Origin: Gordionus sp. m RMFG-2023
Lineage: Eukaryota > Nematomorpha > Gordioida > Chordodea > Parachordodidae
Direction of reading: 5' to 3'
NCBI RefSeq assembly: GCF_954871325.1
Contig: NC_088776.1
Location: forward strand, 11,036,052-11,100,051
Length of the DNA stretch: 64,000 nucleotides
A program made the translations under genes and the position numbers. This document shows positions 45,061 to 59,083 of the stretch, piece by piece; the stretch's first letter is position 1; each line of letters starts with the position of its first letter. The notes under the pieces were generated by a model that ran no database searches, had not been told where the DNA came from, and saw only the letters and a list, made by a program, of their open reading frames with translations.

Positions 45061-48000
45061 CAAAATTTAGATTAATTTTAATATATTTGGAAAAAATTAC
45101 AAAATCTAAGTCCAAAAATGCTGTAACAGCTGGATGTCGAAGCTTCCATCGTGGCTGGCATGCTTTTTGCAGTTTAATAAATTGAGTTGGACTAACCGTG
45201 TTTAAAAATTGGCTTAAATCTAGCCATTTAACAAGTTTTCATATTCATGAAACCTTTTTTCCAAATATTTACTATGGGCCACACCCCTTTGCTGGCAAAA
45301 TATAACAACTACTCAAGACTTTGCTTGTGCAATATAAAATCAGTAGATCATTAGAGTTAATCATAGATATAGCAAAAATTTTGCTAATGGGAGGGGGGGG
45401 CAGGCATTATTAGGTTAGTTATTTCCCCATAGGTTTTATCCAATGATGACCTTTTTTATTTAAATGTTTATAATGGTTTCAAGATTGATTTGGCTCTGAT
45501 TATCATTCTTTCATTTTTTAAATTTTTACTTCATTTTTTTTTATCATAATCATTATCAACATTATATTAAGAACCTTAACACATAGACGAGGGGGGGGGG
45601 GCTTCTTACAATTCGAAAAAACATAAAAAAATTCCTATGAGTCAAGTTGAACGCAAACACGTTTTAATTCTTTAACCTTGGCAAGCTCTCATCAACGTTT
45701 AAACAATCTCTTTTCAGAAGTAGAATAATTTAATTTCTCCAAAAAGTAACCGATAATTAATATCATTCGGGCCCCAATTGTCAAATTTATACTAGAGCTT
45801 TACTGAAGAATATTTTCCGGAATATTTTTTATGATAATGATACAAGATAACAGTTATGAATATGATATAAATTTTAATATACTTAACCCTAAATTATGTT
45901 ACGATTGCATTAATAATGTAAACATATACCAAACAAAAATATGAAGCTATCATATTTAAAAGAAATTCATAATGATTTTTTCTAAAAAAAAATTCAAATT
46001 TATCATATCTACCGCCTTCAAAATATTAAAATCACGCCCCCTTGGGGTATCTGCCCTTTTGGCTGACCTTTAACTTAAACTAAATTTTGTTGAGAAGTTT
46101 GGTTACCCATTTATCAATTTCGCATCAGATGAGGTACTTGCTCAAGAAGGACAAGAAAATAATCTTTTATTATATATTATTGTATATGTCTATACTTTCC
46201 TAATGTATAGCAGAGAAGAAAGAGAAATGTAAAATGTTATTTAAATAAAAAGACTCTTTTTTCAAGGTTAAAGATAATAGTCGATTATCAAGTCTAATTA
46301 ATCGAATAAATGATAAACAGTCATAATAAGATAATATTGAACTATAAAACTATTTATCTCATATTTCCTTTTCATATATCATAGTTCAGAACCCGTTAGT
46401 TGAAAAGGAAAACGTAGGAGGGAGAGGAGTGCAAATTTATTATTTTTTTATTTGATGAAATTACTTTGTATATAAACTCTTAAGACTATTTATTAATTTT
46501 TAATAACATATATCAATTTTAAAACACTTTAATTGCAATTAGAGCCCATAATATTTGGATATTTTTTAAAAGCACGCAAATGATAGGTAAATTTATAATG
46601 ACTGTAGATGAAACGAGTCATATCGCTATAGATTAAAATTATATAAATAAATATTTTACTTTTCAAATATCTTCAATATTAGCAAAGACCAAAGTAGCAA
46701 CCGTAAGCTATTGAAATTACAAAAATACTTTCTAATGTATTTCGCAATGCTAAAATAACTTCCAATAAAATATCGTAAACAGGAAGGGAGGTATAAAATA
46801 AATAAAATAGGCACAATAAATTACGATCAAGCATTTCAAGCTAGATTTACTCATTGTATGTTCTGGGAAGAGGGTTAGTAAGAATGTTTAAAGATTTGGA
46901 AGTCGGTCCCGGTTATATTGAACTTTTTATAATTGGTTATATAGCAAATTAAATATATAATCAATGCATTCCAAGTTATTTTTTTTTTTAAAAAAGGAAA
47001 ACTTGAAATAAGTGGAAAGACTGTGTATAAGTCAAAAAATTTTTCGAAAATAATACTCACTTTTATTTTAATAATATTATGTAAGAGCCTAAAATATAAT
47101 TTCAAGATATCAAGAAAAGATGGAATTAGCTTTACTTAATTTTTTTTTAGGTTAGGGGAAAAGAAGAAAATATATATAATATAGCAATGGTGATTTTTAT
47201 TTTGTTTTATTTGCCATCTTTTCCACCGTATTTTTTAAAAATAATAAATAAAAATATGATTAAATTTTAATTAGAAGCTGCTAAATAAGAAATATATATT
47301 TTTATTATATAATATAAGGATAATAATAAAATTATATAAATCCGAAATCTAGAAGAAATATTTTTAAAAAATTGATCATATAAAACAATAATTTTAATTT
47401 AATATTTTTATTGTGAAATAATTTTTTTTTTAAATGAAAAGAGATTTAGTTTATTTTTATTATTTTTTAAATTTAAAAATGAATAAAATTAGACATTATA
47501 TTTATAAATAATGTATTTTTTTTATAAACTTATTCCTTTCATTAATAATTCGGTTCTGATTTCTTAAATTATTTAGAACTCCTTCAATTCTAAAAGGTAA
47601 AAATTGTGTTTATCTTAATATTTCTATTTAATATACATAATATCTTTCTTTTTGTTTCGTTTAAAATTCCTAATATCCTATGAAGATCAGATGAAACTAA
47701 TAATAAAAAAATTGCATATATATTTTTTCTTTATAACATAACAATAATTGAATTTCATTTAATATAGTCAAAAAGCAAAACTATTTAAATGATTTTTTTT
47801 ATCTTCTAATCTTAACCCTAGCAAAATTTTTATTTATTTGACAAATAGGGTCGTTTTTTGCGTTTGACTATAAACTACAACAAATATGTGTGAAATGTGC
47901 AAACAAGAGAACTATATACTAGTTTATATATATTATTTTATATAAATATTTGGTGTTGATTATAAAACTAAAATAAAATAAAATAATTAAAAATAGACCT

Positions 48001-49582
48001 TTGAAATTCTGAACCATAATTTTAAAATTTGTAATGGGGTTATATTATATCTAATTAAACACGTTTATTTCAAAATTATAAGCCATATATACAATAAAAA
48101 TCTATTAAAATTATTATGTTCTCAATCATTTTTTTCCCTAAATTCTAATTTAGGAAAGTTCAATTCATTGATTTCATTGATTTAAATATCATTGCTATTT
48201 AAGATCTTTCAATAAGGCATGTAATCCATACTAATTAAATATGATGACCGATATAGCACGAAACTTTTCCATTAAAAAATTATTCAGTCTAGAAAAATAT
48301 GACAATTAAAATTATAAAAAAATATTAAAAAATAAAATAAATCTCTAACAATATCAAAATCAAACCTACATATATTTTTTTTATTGATTTAAATTTATCA
48401 ATTGTTCATCTTATCTCATAAAACTTAATTATTAAAATATTAAAAATGCATATCGTGCTTATGTTTATTTTAAAGGTAAGGCAAACCAGGGTTGGTATGG
48501 AACCTATGAAGTCTTACATTTTATTCCTAAATTAAGGTTATCCTCTTTTTCTTTTTTTTTAAAATACCGAATTAGTTATAAAAAATTTAACTTTCATTTG
48601 AACATAATTTTTAATTTTTACCATCAAATGCAATATTTAGATAATTTAATAGGTTGTCTAAAAGAGATTCAATGTGTGGTTTAATTTGTTTATGTAATAA
48701 TAATAATAAATCTATATTTTATTAAATACTATAGAATTTAAAATATATCATACATTACTGTAATGTAATGAATCAATAAATGTATTCTAACTAGCTAAAT
48801 AGAATAGCGTGAAGAGGGTAGAATAAAGTTTGTGATGTTCATTTGAGCCATTAGACCTGTCATATTTATAAATATTTTTTCAGAGGTTGAACCTCAAGGA
48901 ACCGATAAAAATTACGTGATAACTTTCAGTTCTGATAAGCCGATACCGATTGTAATAATATTAATAAAACATCATTAGGTTTTAAATTTTATTGCTTATC
49001 ACGAACAAAAAAATGTGGAAATGAAACAATAAAAAAAATATACAATCGATTTACATTACATTATTTATTTAAAGTTATATACAAATTTTATTGGTTAGTT
49101 GATATGTTTGCCTCCTCTTTCAAAAAATTCTTACTAAAAATGGTTATCTATACAGTTGAATAAAATTTTGGCTTGCCATATTTCTTTTCGAACTTTATTA
49201 AATTTAAAATTTCTTCATAATTATCTCCTAGGTTGAATATCGAATAATATTTATCTTCAGAATCGATTAATAGGTCCTCCACTTATAAACTATAAATAAT
49301 TATCAATTTCAATGCCTATTTTCTTTTTCAAACCCGAGTTATGTTCCAATTTTTTTTCAACAAAATTTTTCATACTTATAATTTTACCACCTAAATATTT
49401 TATTAGGCGAAAAAATAGTTGTTTTGAAAATCCTAGTTTTAAATGAAAAATATAGTTCATTCCTTAAAACTTAATTTTTTTTAAAAATAATCCTCTTTTT
49501 AAGCAAAAATTGTTTTTCAATCCTTAAAAACCCATATTATATACACTTTCCAATCTCTAATAGATAGAAAAAAGGATTTAAT
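45061..49582. other. Gene-poor A/T-rich stretch
   Basis: An AGTG-family tail lies at 45187-45236. G runs lie at 45391-45399 and 45590-45601, of the kind seen beside hAT ends here. Nothing else I can support. Confidence 0.35.
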
Positions 49583-49795
49583 CAGAGGAGCCACTAATCT
49601 TTACAAATCTTAGGGGGCTCAAAAAATTTTTTTTAAATTATTTTCAAAATTACCTTCCTTTTTTTAGCTAACATTTTCAAAATTACCTTTTTTTTTATCT
49701 AAAACATAAAAAAATATTCAAAATTTTGAGGAGGTTTTTCAAATTTTTCAAGGGGTTCGAGCCCCTGCGCCCTTACCCCTCTAATTATGCTACTG
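49583..49795. repeat. Small hAT-type MITE
   Basis: Begins 'cagaggagccactaat' and ends 'ctctaattatgctactg' (reversed: cagtagcataattagag). Just inside the right end is 'ggggttcgagcccctgcgcc'. Flanks gatttaat and gatatatt agree at 6 of 8 bases, suggesting a decayed 8-bp target duplication. The plus-strand ORF starting at 49726 is not a gene. Confidence 0.55.
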
Positions 49796-51490
49796 GATAT
49801 ATTTATATCATAAAAGCATTGTCATTATACTCCAGCCTGTCTAGTTTTTTAAATGTATATATTTTATTTGAATATATAAACGTTCTTGACACAACAATTG
49901 CGAAATATCTAAAAACAATAATTTTGCTTAATTTTTTAGGAAAATATTATTTCATTTTGGGAGGAGTTCAGGAGTTTTATCAATCTAATTCATAATAACC
50001 ACAATTTAAATAGATTATTTTGGATAGTTTGTAATATTTCGTCAAGATAACCCATTAAAAGAAAATATATAATATATGTTATTTATTCTCTAGAGGATTT
50101 TTTTATATAGATTTTATGTCCCATGACATTGATTTTGAATCAAAATCATGGCAAACTTAAATTAACATAAATATTTTTGTTTCCGTTTAATTGCTTAAAT
50201 TATTATTGATAAATCATCGGGGAAATAACTATGCTTATTAATTAAAATATACATATTGTTTTGAATTAAATATGATCAAAATTAATATTAAGTAGAAATG
50301 AAAACTAATATTAGTAAAAAAGAATGAATATTCAGAGTCAATCTAGCATATATGAATATAAAATTAAAAATTACTTAAATAAAGATGATAAATTAATGAA
50401 TATCTTAGAATTTGTTTTGATATATAATTTAGTTTCAAATATATATTGTATCCGAGTCTTATTTATATTTAATGTGTTAATGGCGAAACACAACATCTTG
50501 ACAGATTTTTAAATCCCAGCTCAGTCATTAATATTGGAAATCTGACTGAGTTTCATATTTTGTGGGAACTTTTTGATTTATAATTAACAAATTGTTTTAA
50601 ACTAAACGATTTATTGTTATATATGATTTAGAAAAAAACTTTTATCTTATTGGAGGGGTGGTGTTACATATAAGTTCTCAAAGTTATTGTGTCTAGTATT
50701 AAACTTTATTGATTTTTTAAATGTGTTTTATTAAAATAATAGATAGCTCATAATTTATCCTTACAAAAAATTATTGTTTTCGAATAGCGTTTGAGCCTGT
50801 AGGGGCTTTCTTTCAAGTCAATTAGGTCTTCATTTTATCTATCCATTTTAAACGGAGCTATCTTGCTCCAGGTCTTTAGGGGATTTTCAAGTCGGGAACC
50901 CAACTATTTATGTTGCTGATGTCTCTCCTTATTATGATATGGCTATCTCAATCGATTTCTTAATATTTTGTCTATCTGCGTGATCTATTTTCTGACCTTA
51001 GCTACAATGTATCACTATCATCCAATAATATTGCATGTGCAATCGTTCTATAGGCTCTAAGCCATAGAGGGATCTTCCTATTGTACAAAAGCTCCGAAAA
51101 AGTCTTCCCCCAACTCCTAACATTTATGGAATTTTGCACCTTTTTCAAATATTCCCCATTTTGATGCAAAATGAATCTAAATTAAATTGCTGACTTTGCG
51201 GTAATCCTTTATCTCCACTTATTCTTGGACAGCTTCCAAATGTTTTTGCCGTGTTTTGTCTTACTCACACACAACCATTATTTAACTTGATTTCCATAAT
51301 ATTTATTACCCAGTTTCGTTAATCTTTTCTCAACCCTTCATTTTGACACTATAGATATTCATAGTTTTAAAACAGGTCCTTTCGAATGTATCTAGATACA
51401 GGTACATAGACGAATATAATTGTTTCCACCACCAGAATTCCTATTTAATCTCCCACGTATTATTTAACGTCTTTACCGACATATCTTTTC
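49796..51490. other. A/T-rich DNA with an unexplained complex stretch
   Basis: 50780-51480 is less A/T-rich and less repetitive than its surroundings (for example 'cttgctccaggtctttaggg', 'ccatagagggatcttcctat'), with no frame open for more than about 60 codons. It may be a decayed gene or element. I tried both strands and could not name it. Confidence 0.35.
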
Positions 51491-51651
51491 ATGTGAAATC
51501 ACGGAAAATAATTCCCAGAAGATAAAAAAAATACCTCTAACAATCTTCTTTTTAAAAAATTATTGAGAATAATCCTCCCTAGTAAAATAAAAATAATGGG
51601 ATTTTCTTCCGGGGAATGATTTTTCGCTCACCCGTTTTATGATATAATGTC
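51491..51651. repeat. Palindromic MITE, 'tcacggaaaataattccc' family, copy 1
   Basis: 'aatcacggaaaataattccc' at the left mirrors 'ggggaatgatttttcgctca' at the right. About 160 bp, non-coding. The same family lies near 58508-58650. Confidence 0.5.
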
Positions 51652-54600
51652 TATTTCCTTTTAACATTTTAATCTTATTTTTTGGCAGAGTTGTTTAGAG
51701 ATTTTCAAATATATTAGATAAAGATACACGGTTTAAAAGAGTTTCAAGATATGATTTTAATATTATTTTCTTAAACAACTGTATTTAGATACTTTTCTAT
51801 TAAGTTATTCTTTTTAAGATTATAATTTTATAAGGTGTGCATACTGTCGAAATTGGAGGACTATTGTTAGGTTGCGTCCAAAGGCAAAAAAAATTTTTTA
51901 AAAAAAGAAAAGATTTTCGCTATTCAGTATATGTCAAAACTTGATTTCATATTTTGACTTTTGATGCACCCTTAAATTCTTGAAGTGAAAATTAAGCATT
52001 TTCTATCCAGTTTGATATTAATATAATATAATTTAAATTATCAAAAATTATTATTGTCATCTTTTAATAGTAAGGTTATCCCCATTATATTTAATCCCAT
52101 TTATAGCAACATCAAAAATATTCTATTTGGTGCACCGGAAGATTGTAATATATTTTGTGACTATGACTTTATATTATGGTTATCTTTTAACAGTATCTAG
52201 ATTTTCATTTTTTGAAATTATAATTGGGTTTAAAAATAGTGTTTCTTATTCCTTATCCATATCCTCCAGGGGCGTTTAAGAAAATCATATATTATTTTGG
52301 AATTTTCGTTTATAAGATTGAGTTGCGTAAAAAATTCTTTCATAATTTTCAGAGAAATTAACAGTTGTAATAGTTACAGGAAACGTCAAAAATAAAATGC
52401 CTGCTGTATACTAGTAATTATAGATATACATGCAGTTATGGATGAATTATGGATTTAAATAAATTTTTCTAGCCACTGATAAAAACACACTTAATAAAAT
52501 ATAAGGCATATAAAAATTTTATATTATCTACCATTTCATTTTATAGGAAGGAGACGGCATCGATAGATTTCTTTTACAATTCGATATGTATAATAAAATA
52601 AGTAATATATATTTTTAACATATAAATTGATTATTGGTAACAACAATCCTTTTTTTTATTGTTTAAAAATTTGTTATCAATTTATTGATTATAATAAATA
52701 TATCCACCCAAGAATAAAGAAACTGTTAATAAAAAAAATAATATATTATAATAAAATTTCAGTTTTCATAATAAAATATTTTATTTTAAATCAATTTTAA
52801 TGAAACTAGCGTGAAAAAAAAAAATTAGTTTAGAAATATTCCATAATTAATATTTTTTTTCTTTATAACCAAAAGCTACAATGTTTATAAATAATTGAAT
52901 TAGCAAATAGGGGAAACCGAAGCAGGTCAATTTATATTTAAACTAAAAAGATAATGATCATGTAGGTATTTCTAGATATATGACTTCCGATGAATATTTC
53001 TCCCATATTAATCAACTCAATATAATACATACTAAAAAAAATATGTTTGCCATAAATTAAATAATATATCAAATAAAAGCTTAATTCATTAGTATTTTTT
53101 CTTTTAGCATTTTAGGACAAAGGCATGTAGGTTGATTTATGTCAATCAAATAATCATTACTAATTTATATTAAATGATGTGCAATAAACGAAAAAGCTTC
53201 AATTAACTCATTAAGAAAAGAACTATATTTTTAGTTAACTTTCAAACATTAAAGTTTGAATTAAAAACCAACCTAAATATTAGGTATTGTTAGCTTACAG
53301 ACAAAGTTACTCATCAAGACTTTTAATCAATATTCATATTTGTTGGAAGTTTGTATAAAATCCTGTTACCCCCGGTCACTATTACCCTCTTAATAATCAA
53401 AATTTTCTCACTAGCCTGACTCATATTTCATTTCTTTTTGTCATGTCTAGCCGGAACTAGACCTCTAAAAAAAACATTCGATTCAAAAAAAATTTCGAAT
53501 TGATGAAAATCTATCCACTTAACATCCATACTCATAGAAATCAAATAATTAATTCGTATTCATAGAAATCCAGTGATAATATTCGTATTCATTAGAATAA
53601 ACAAATAATTTATCTTGAAAATATAAATCAAAATTTTATTATTTGAATCGATATTATGCTTGTTTATTAAAATGATTACTGCATATTTTTAAGCTAAAAA
53701 TGCTTTTTGCTTAATAATTCGCTATTAAATTTATTAAATAGAATATTGAAAAAAAATTCAATGATTTTATTGAAATTCATAAAAATTACTCAAATTAATA
53801 ATTTATAGTGAGGAAGATTAATAATCAATATAATCAATAATATACTAATTATACCACCATTAAAAAAAATTAATTAAAAAATGACAAATTATATTTATCA
53901 AGGATCATTTTTTTCAATGCCATCCTCCGGATAAAAATAAAACAAGTCTATTTCTAAATTCAGAAAAATAAATATAATATTTATTTTACATTGACAATCA
54001 GTTACTTAATCACATATAAAATTATTTACAATAAAAGGTTGATAATTTCGTCGAATATTTTTTTTTAGCCCAGAGTTTAATTTAATTTAGACATTTTCTA
54101 ACAAACTTTTAATAAAATGCAAATTGATAATAGTTTTGGTGTTAATAACAATGAAAAAACAAAATAATTTGTGTTTAAATATTTTAATAAACTATAAGTG
54201 AAATTGTGTATTATAAAAGTAAAGTTATCTTTAATGATATTAAATTTGATAGGTTATTATCATTGTTGTTGGGGATAATTAATTCTTTTTATGCATCAGA
54301 TAATAGCGTCTTAGAAACCCAGGCCCGATTCTAGGCCTATTTTTTTTTTTTTGGGGGGGAGGGACAAAAATTTAAACTGCCCCCCTCCCATTCTAGCCAC
54401 TTATCATGGTAGTAACAATTCCATTTTACCCTAAATTTTACCTAAAGTACAGGAATAATTTGGCGTATGAGCATTTTAATGAAAATTTAAAATCCATCGT
54501 AAAACATTAAAATTAAAACTCTGCTGCGTTTAAGTAAGGATACAGGTTTAGAGACAATTCCACTACTTATTAAAATAAACACATGCCACTATATTAGACA

Positions 54601-56397
54601 AAAATCCAAATAATAAGTCACAATAATACATTATACTATCATTATACACGCTAAGGTTTTAAAAAGGAAAAAAATCCTATCAGAATTGAAAAAAAAAAGA
54701 TCTATATATATTATATAAAAGGATAAAATGGAAGATAATCAAAAAAGAAAATATATAATAGGATCTAAACGAGATGGGAACCCCAGTAATATAATATTAT
54801 TATTTAATAATTTCACAAAAAAATTGACAAACCTACCTATAAAGAACATAAAAGAAGAATTACGGCGTTAGGCGATATTACATAGAATCTGACGATCTGT
54901 TACTCATAAAATAATTTATAAAATCCTCTTTATTGAATTTGGACATGTAGGATAGGCATATAATATATATTTACAATAAACGATATTATAAAAAAAAACT
55001 AGTCTGATAAAAAAAATCTAGGTCATGATATCTCAGGTCATATATATGTGTGTAACGAAAAAAACTTTAACTTTTAACAAAAAAAAAGAACAGAAGGCAA
55101 ATTAAGAAAAAATTCTAAAGTAAAATAGAAGGTATGGTTTATTAAAGTAAGATTGTATCCTACATTTATTCATAAATAAGTATAATTATATTAATGAGTT
55201 ATCATTTTTATTTAAAATCCAAAAACATTACTGATCTTTCGATACACTTGTTATGGTATGATATAATAAGAAATAAACAAAAGTTTTACTAAAACCCGAA
55301 ATCAGTTTTCACCAAATGTAATTTTAAAAACTTGACAATAAAAATTAATATCTCTAATTTTTTGAGTAAAATTAATAATTCGAATAGTATCTTAAGAATT
55401 TAATACATTAAAACTAACATGAGAAAAAATTTTTTTTATTGATAAATAGAAAAATATCTGTTATAATATCTTTGATACGTAAATCCTTAGGGATGACATA
55501 AAATGAATTATATTTCTTATTTGTTCTACATTTCATACTAAATTAATAAATTTCACAAGTTGCAGGTATATATATATATATACATAAGGAAAAGCCGCAT
55601 ACTATATCATGTATACATTAGGGATTATTAATAAAGCTGTTTTGCAATTTTTGAGCAAGGCTAATTCCCTCGATATTTGGATTTATTAGATTAGAATTCA
55701 TTTCTAATGCAAAAAGTTTTGAAAAAATTATATTAAATTATATATAATACTATATATTTTTTTAACCTAAAATAATGTTTGATGTTTGTTTTAAATATCA
55801 AATAGATTTTATCTCTTTATTCTAACCTTCGATAACGCATTTCAATGTTGAAGCAATTTTTGGGATTTTCCCTAACCCTTTAAGGATTCTCTTTTTCATA
55901 AGTTGATAAATTAGAAATATATTAATGAGGAGAAATTCTATTTGAAATTGTAGTAAATTAAGACTGTTGTTTTAAACTAGGTTATCTTATATGACACGGC
56001 ATATTCTGAAACATTATGTAATATTGGCCCAAAAAATTATTTTAAGGCAGTGCCCAAAATATCAAAATTTTTGAAAGTTTTTAAACTTTTTGAATGCTTT
56101 TAAAAAAAGATTTTAGTAAAATATCATGTCCCATATATTTAATGATTTAATAGAATAGGTAGGTATATTGTGCTATTTGATTTTTTTAAAATTATTTATA
56201 TAAAATAATTATCACTATTTTCTCACTTGAGTGAACATTAATGTATTAATAATGGCCTTTCAAAATCATAATATTAAAGTATTTAATTAAATTAATATAT
56301 TTTTTTAATATTATTAGGTAAGATATTATAAAAATCTAGGGAAATCATATATCATCTTTTATAAATCGATATTTTAATTTTAATATGATCTTTAATT
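51652..56397. other. Gene-poor A/T-rich stretch
   Basis: A possible degraded pogo-like MITE lies between about 52911 ('aggggaaaccgaagcaggtc') and 53390 ('tacccccggtcactattacc'). A possible hAT-like end lies at 54320 ('caggcccgattctaggccta', then G and C runs). One small ORF is listed separately. No gene is supported. Confidence 0.3.
54728..54871 (+). CDS. Small unassigned ORF, 47 codons
   Basis: ATG to TAG, starting 'MEDNQKRKYIIGSKRDGNPS' and ending 'NLPIKNIKEELRR'. Its charged, mixed composition stands out from neighbouring noise. No splice partner, promoter or homologue is recognised; it may be a chance frame or an orphan exon. Confidence 0.15.
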   Translation: MEDNQKRKYIIGSKRDGNPSNIILLFNNFTKKLTNLPIKNIKEELRR

Positions 56398-56777
56398 ATA
56401 AGAGCGTATACCAGGGTTTACCATTGAAAAAAAAGGAAAGGTCTAAGATAAAAAAAATGAAAAATTTTAAACAAGAGAATAAACAGGTTTAATCAAAAAA
56501 GGAAATAATTCACTCAAAAAATGAAACCACCTACTTAGGAAAAGGTCCTATTATAAAAGGATCAATCAAAAGGGATAAAGTTCGATCAAAAAGGTAAAAG
56601 TCCATATCAAAAGAAGGAAAACTCCCACAAGAAAAAGAAAAGATTCTATCAAAAAAGGAAAGGAGACCTATATGCCAAAATGTAGGAGGGGGATAAATGA
56701 TTAATAGTATTTATTGTTTCTTATATCATAATTATAAGGAAACTAGTTAATAACCCGTCAAAATTTGATATTTAAAC

Positions 56778-56960
56778 CAGAGATCTGCAAGTTAGGGTAC
56801 ATAATCCGGGCTATTTTTTTGAAATTTATCCGGGCCAGATTTATTTTTTACCCGGGGTTGGGGGCTCAAAATATTTTTTGAAAATAATCCGGGTCGGGCC
56901 GAATATTTTAAATAGCCATTATTATCTATAAAAATTAAAATAAATAATATATATTTGAAA
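56778..56960. repeat. CCCGG-rich element, copy 3 (left part)
   Basis: Starts 'cagagatctgcaagttaggg', with 'atccgggccagattt' and 'atccgggtcgggccg' boxes and the A/T segment ending 'tctataaaaatt' seen in copy 1. The right end is not clear. Confidence 0.55.
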
Positions 56961-57454
56961 ATTGTGCATCATAGAAAAGAAAAATATATCACATTCATTC
57001 ACTTATCATATTTCCTATTTCGATTTTTTCAATCCTTAGAAAATATTTCTACTAAATTTTATTCAAATTTATTATTCAACTAATCATTATATTAGGTTTT
57101 ATTTAATCAAATATAAAGTAACAAAGATGCACTCAATATTTAAAAATATGATACACTTTTTAAGGGAAAAATTTATTTTAGATGAGTATCGTTTTATCTA
57201 TCTTCTCCTCTATCCTAAATTCAAGAAATAATTATATTCAGCAGTAAATTTTTCCTCTTTGAAAATTTGAAAATTTCATCTAGAAATTTTATCTAATCAT
57301 AGTTAGTAGTAGAAATAAATTAAACAGAATTTTTTTTGTTAAGGTTTAAAAAAATGATATTTTAAGTGTTCACGTGATTAAAGTATTAATACACAAGGAA
57401 GAAATAAATTGATTTTGACACTTTGCAAAAAAAAATCGTTATGGAGGAGAGGAA

Positions 57455-57496
57455 GGGATTCCTCTTCCTGCTCCCCCCTTCCCAGATACGTGCCTG
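57455..57496. repeat. hAT-like right terminus
   Basis: 'ctgctcccccctt' followed by 'cccagatacgtgcctg' has the form of the right end of 13911-15814 (C run, then a ...tacg... terminus). No partner end is identified. Confidence 0.35.
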
Positions 57497-57790
57497 CAAA
57501 ACAGTTTCCCATCCAGCTAATCCATAGTTCAAGAGAAAATTTTACGTTTGTTGAAATTTTACTTGTTTGAATGGGATATTATATTTTGATTAAACTTTTT
57601 CCTTTTCTTATGAGATTTTTTCTTTTTTGATCAGGACATTTTTTTGAGTGGACATTTTCCTTTTTTGATCGAAATTTTTTTTAATACGACTAGTCATTCT
57701 TTTTGATCCGACCTTTTCCTTTTTTTGATCGGGACTATCCCTTTTTGAATGGGAAATCTTATAAAAACATATTCTTATTTTAAAAAAGTT

Positions 57791-58507
57791 TTCTCTATCC
57801 TGTATATATTTTTTAAAAAACATATTAATATTTATAATTTGATATAACAAATAACTATATACAATAATATTTATAATTTATATGAACCCTACTAAGCTAT
57901 AGCTGGGAATTCGATACTAAAATGACTAACTATTCAAATCTAAATTTTTTAGGATAAGTCTTAAAGAATGATATTAAACCAGATTCTATTAATATTATTA
58001 GTGAAATGTTTTTCACTGATATAATAAGTTATTAACAGATATCTAAGCAAACCCATTTTTTTTATTTCTTATTATACTTTATTTTTTAAGTATTTCCTCT
58101 TTAATTTATTTATAGCATCCCGAATTTATATGGTTTCTATATGTTTTATTAGTTAAAATTGATTTTTAATTTTATATCATCTCTAATTTATAGCTTTTAT
58201 TAATTGTTTTATTTGTATAATTTTCGTTACAAAAAAACCGATGGAATTTTTATTAAGAATAATTATTTAATTAAAATGTTTTGGGTAAAATATTTTGACA
58301 TTTTTATTCATATAATATACAGTTATTATTTGGGAAACCCTAGGCGTAGCTAAGGGGAGCAGTTTCCTTATCAATTTTAAAGTTTTCATAAAATAACTAT
58401 ATTTAACAAAAACGTAAGTTAATATATTTTTTTTATATAATGACATTAAATTATTTGATATTTTAAAGGATTTTATAAAGCAATAATAATTGCTCAAGTA
58501 AAATATG
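57791..58507. other. A/T-rich DNA, no gene seen
   Basis: A possible hAT-like left end lies near 58337 ('ccctaggcgtagctaagggg'). The minus-strand ORF 58267-58497 overlaps it and is probably not a gene. Confidence 0.3.
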
Positions 58508-58650
58508 AATCACGGGAAAAAATTCCATGGGAAAAAAATTCCTCAAATAACTTCTTTTTTTATTAAAATTATTGAAAATAACTCTGAAAAAAAAAGAATC
58601 TAAGGATTATTTTGCCAGGGAATTATTTTCCGCTTATCATAAATCATAGG
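58508..58650. repeat. Palindromic MITE, copy 2
   Basis: 'aatcacgggaaaaaattcca' mirrored by 'agggaattattttccgctta'. About 145 bp; partner of 51491-51651. Confidence 0.5.
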
Positions 58651-58692
58651 AGAAAAAAAACCTCATCTAACTTTAGGAAATTATGGCTATAA

Positions 58693-58910
58693 CTAGTGAT
58701 GTAAAATCTCTCTACTTGAAGCGATTTTTAAAAAGGGATAACCCAATATTTTAGCCAGAAAAATGTTTTCCAAAAGATTTCGCTAATAGTTGTCCAAACC
58801 TTTGTGCCATCTAATGAGCAAAATCTTCAGGCTTAGCAATATTTTTCTGAATAGAATACTGTGTTCGCATTTTTAAAAATTGGCTAAAATGAGGCTATAT
58901 GCATCACTAG
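58693..58910. repeat. AGTG-family MITE, complete copy with flanking repeats
   Basis: 'ctagtgatgtaaaatctctc' at the left and 'ggctatatgcatcactag' at the right, flanked on both sides by 'ctataa' (58687-58692 and 58911-58916), a plausible target duplication. Internal boxes 'tccaaacctttgtgccatct' and 'gcaaaatcttcaggctta' are the best preserved of the family here. Confidence 0.7.
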
Positions 58911-59083
58911 CTATAACTATGGTTGTTATGTTATGTTTTTTTAGATAAGCGAATTGTAGTTTTATAAATTTCAGAAAAATAGTTATAATCTTTTTCGGAA
59001 AAATAATTATTTAAATATTTAATAATTTTAATTTTGAAAAATAAAGAGTCGTTATTAAAAAAAATTTTGAAATATATATATAT

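Larger units (their letters stand above)
56398..57790. mobile_element. Element with inverted minisatellite arms
   Basis: 56427-56675 is a plus-oriented array of ~20-22-bp units of the form 'gatcaaaaaaggaaa' plus a short spacer. 57568-57754 is the same array in the opposite orientation ('ccttttttgatc'). The two arms enclose about 0.9 kb that includes a CCCGG-family copy (56778 onward) and a hAT-like right end (to 57496). The minus ORF 57608-57850 is just the array read through. The class is unknown. Confidence 0.5.

Noticed and set aside
57608-57850. Lys-rich minus-strand ORF with 'DQKKEKVGSKR'-type repeats
   Set aside because: Reads straight through the inverted minisatellite array; no start context or domain.
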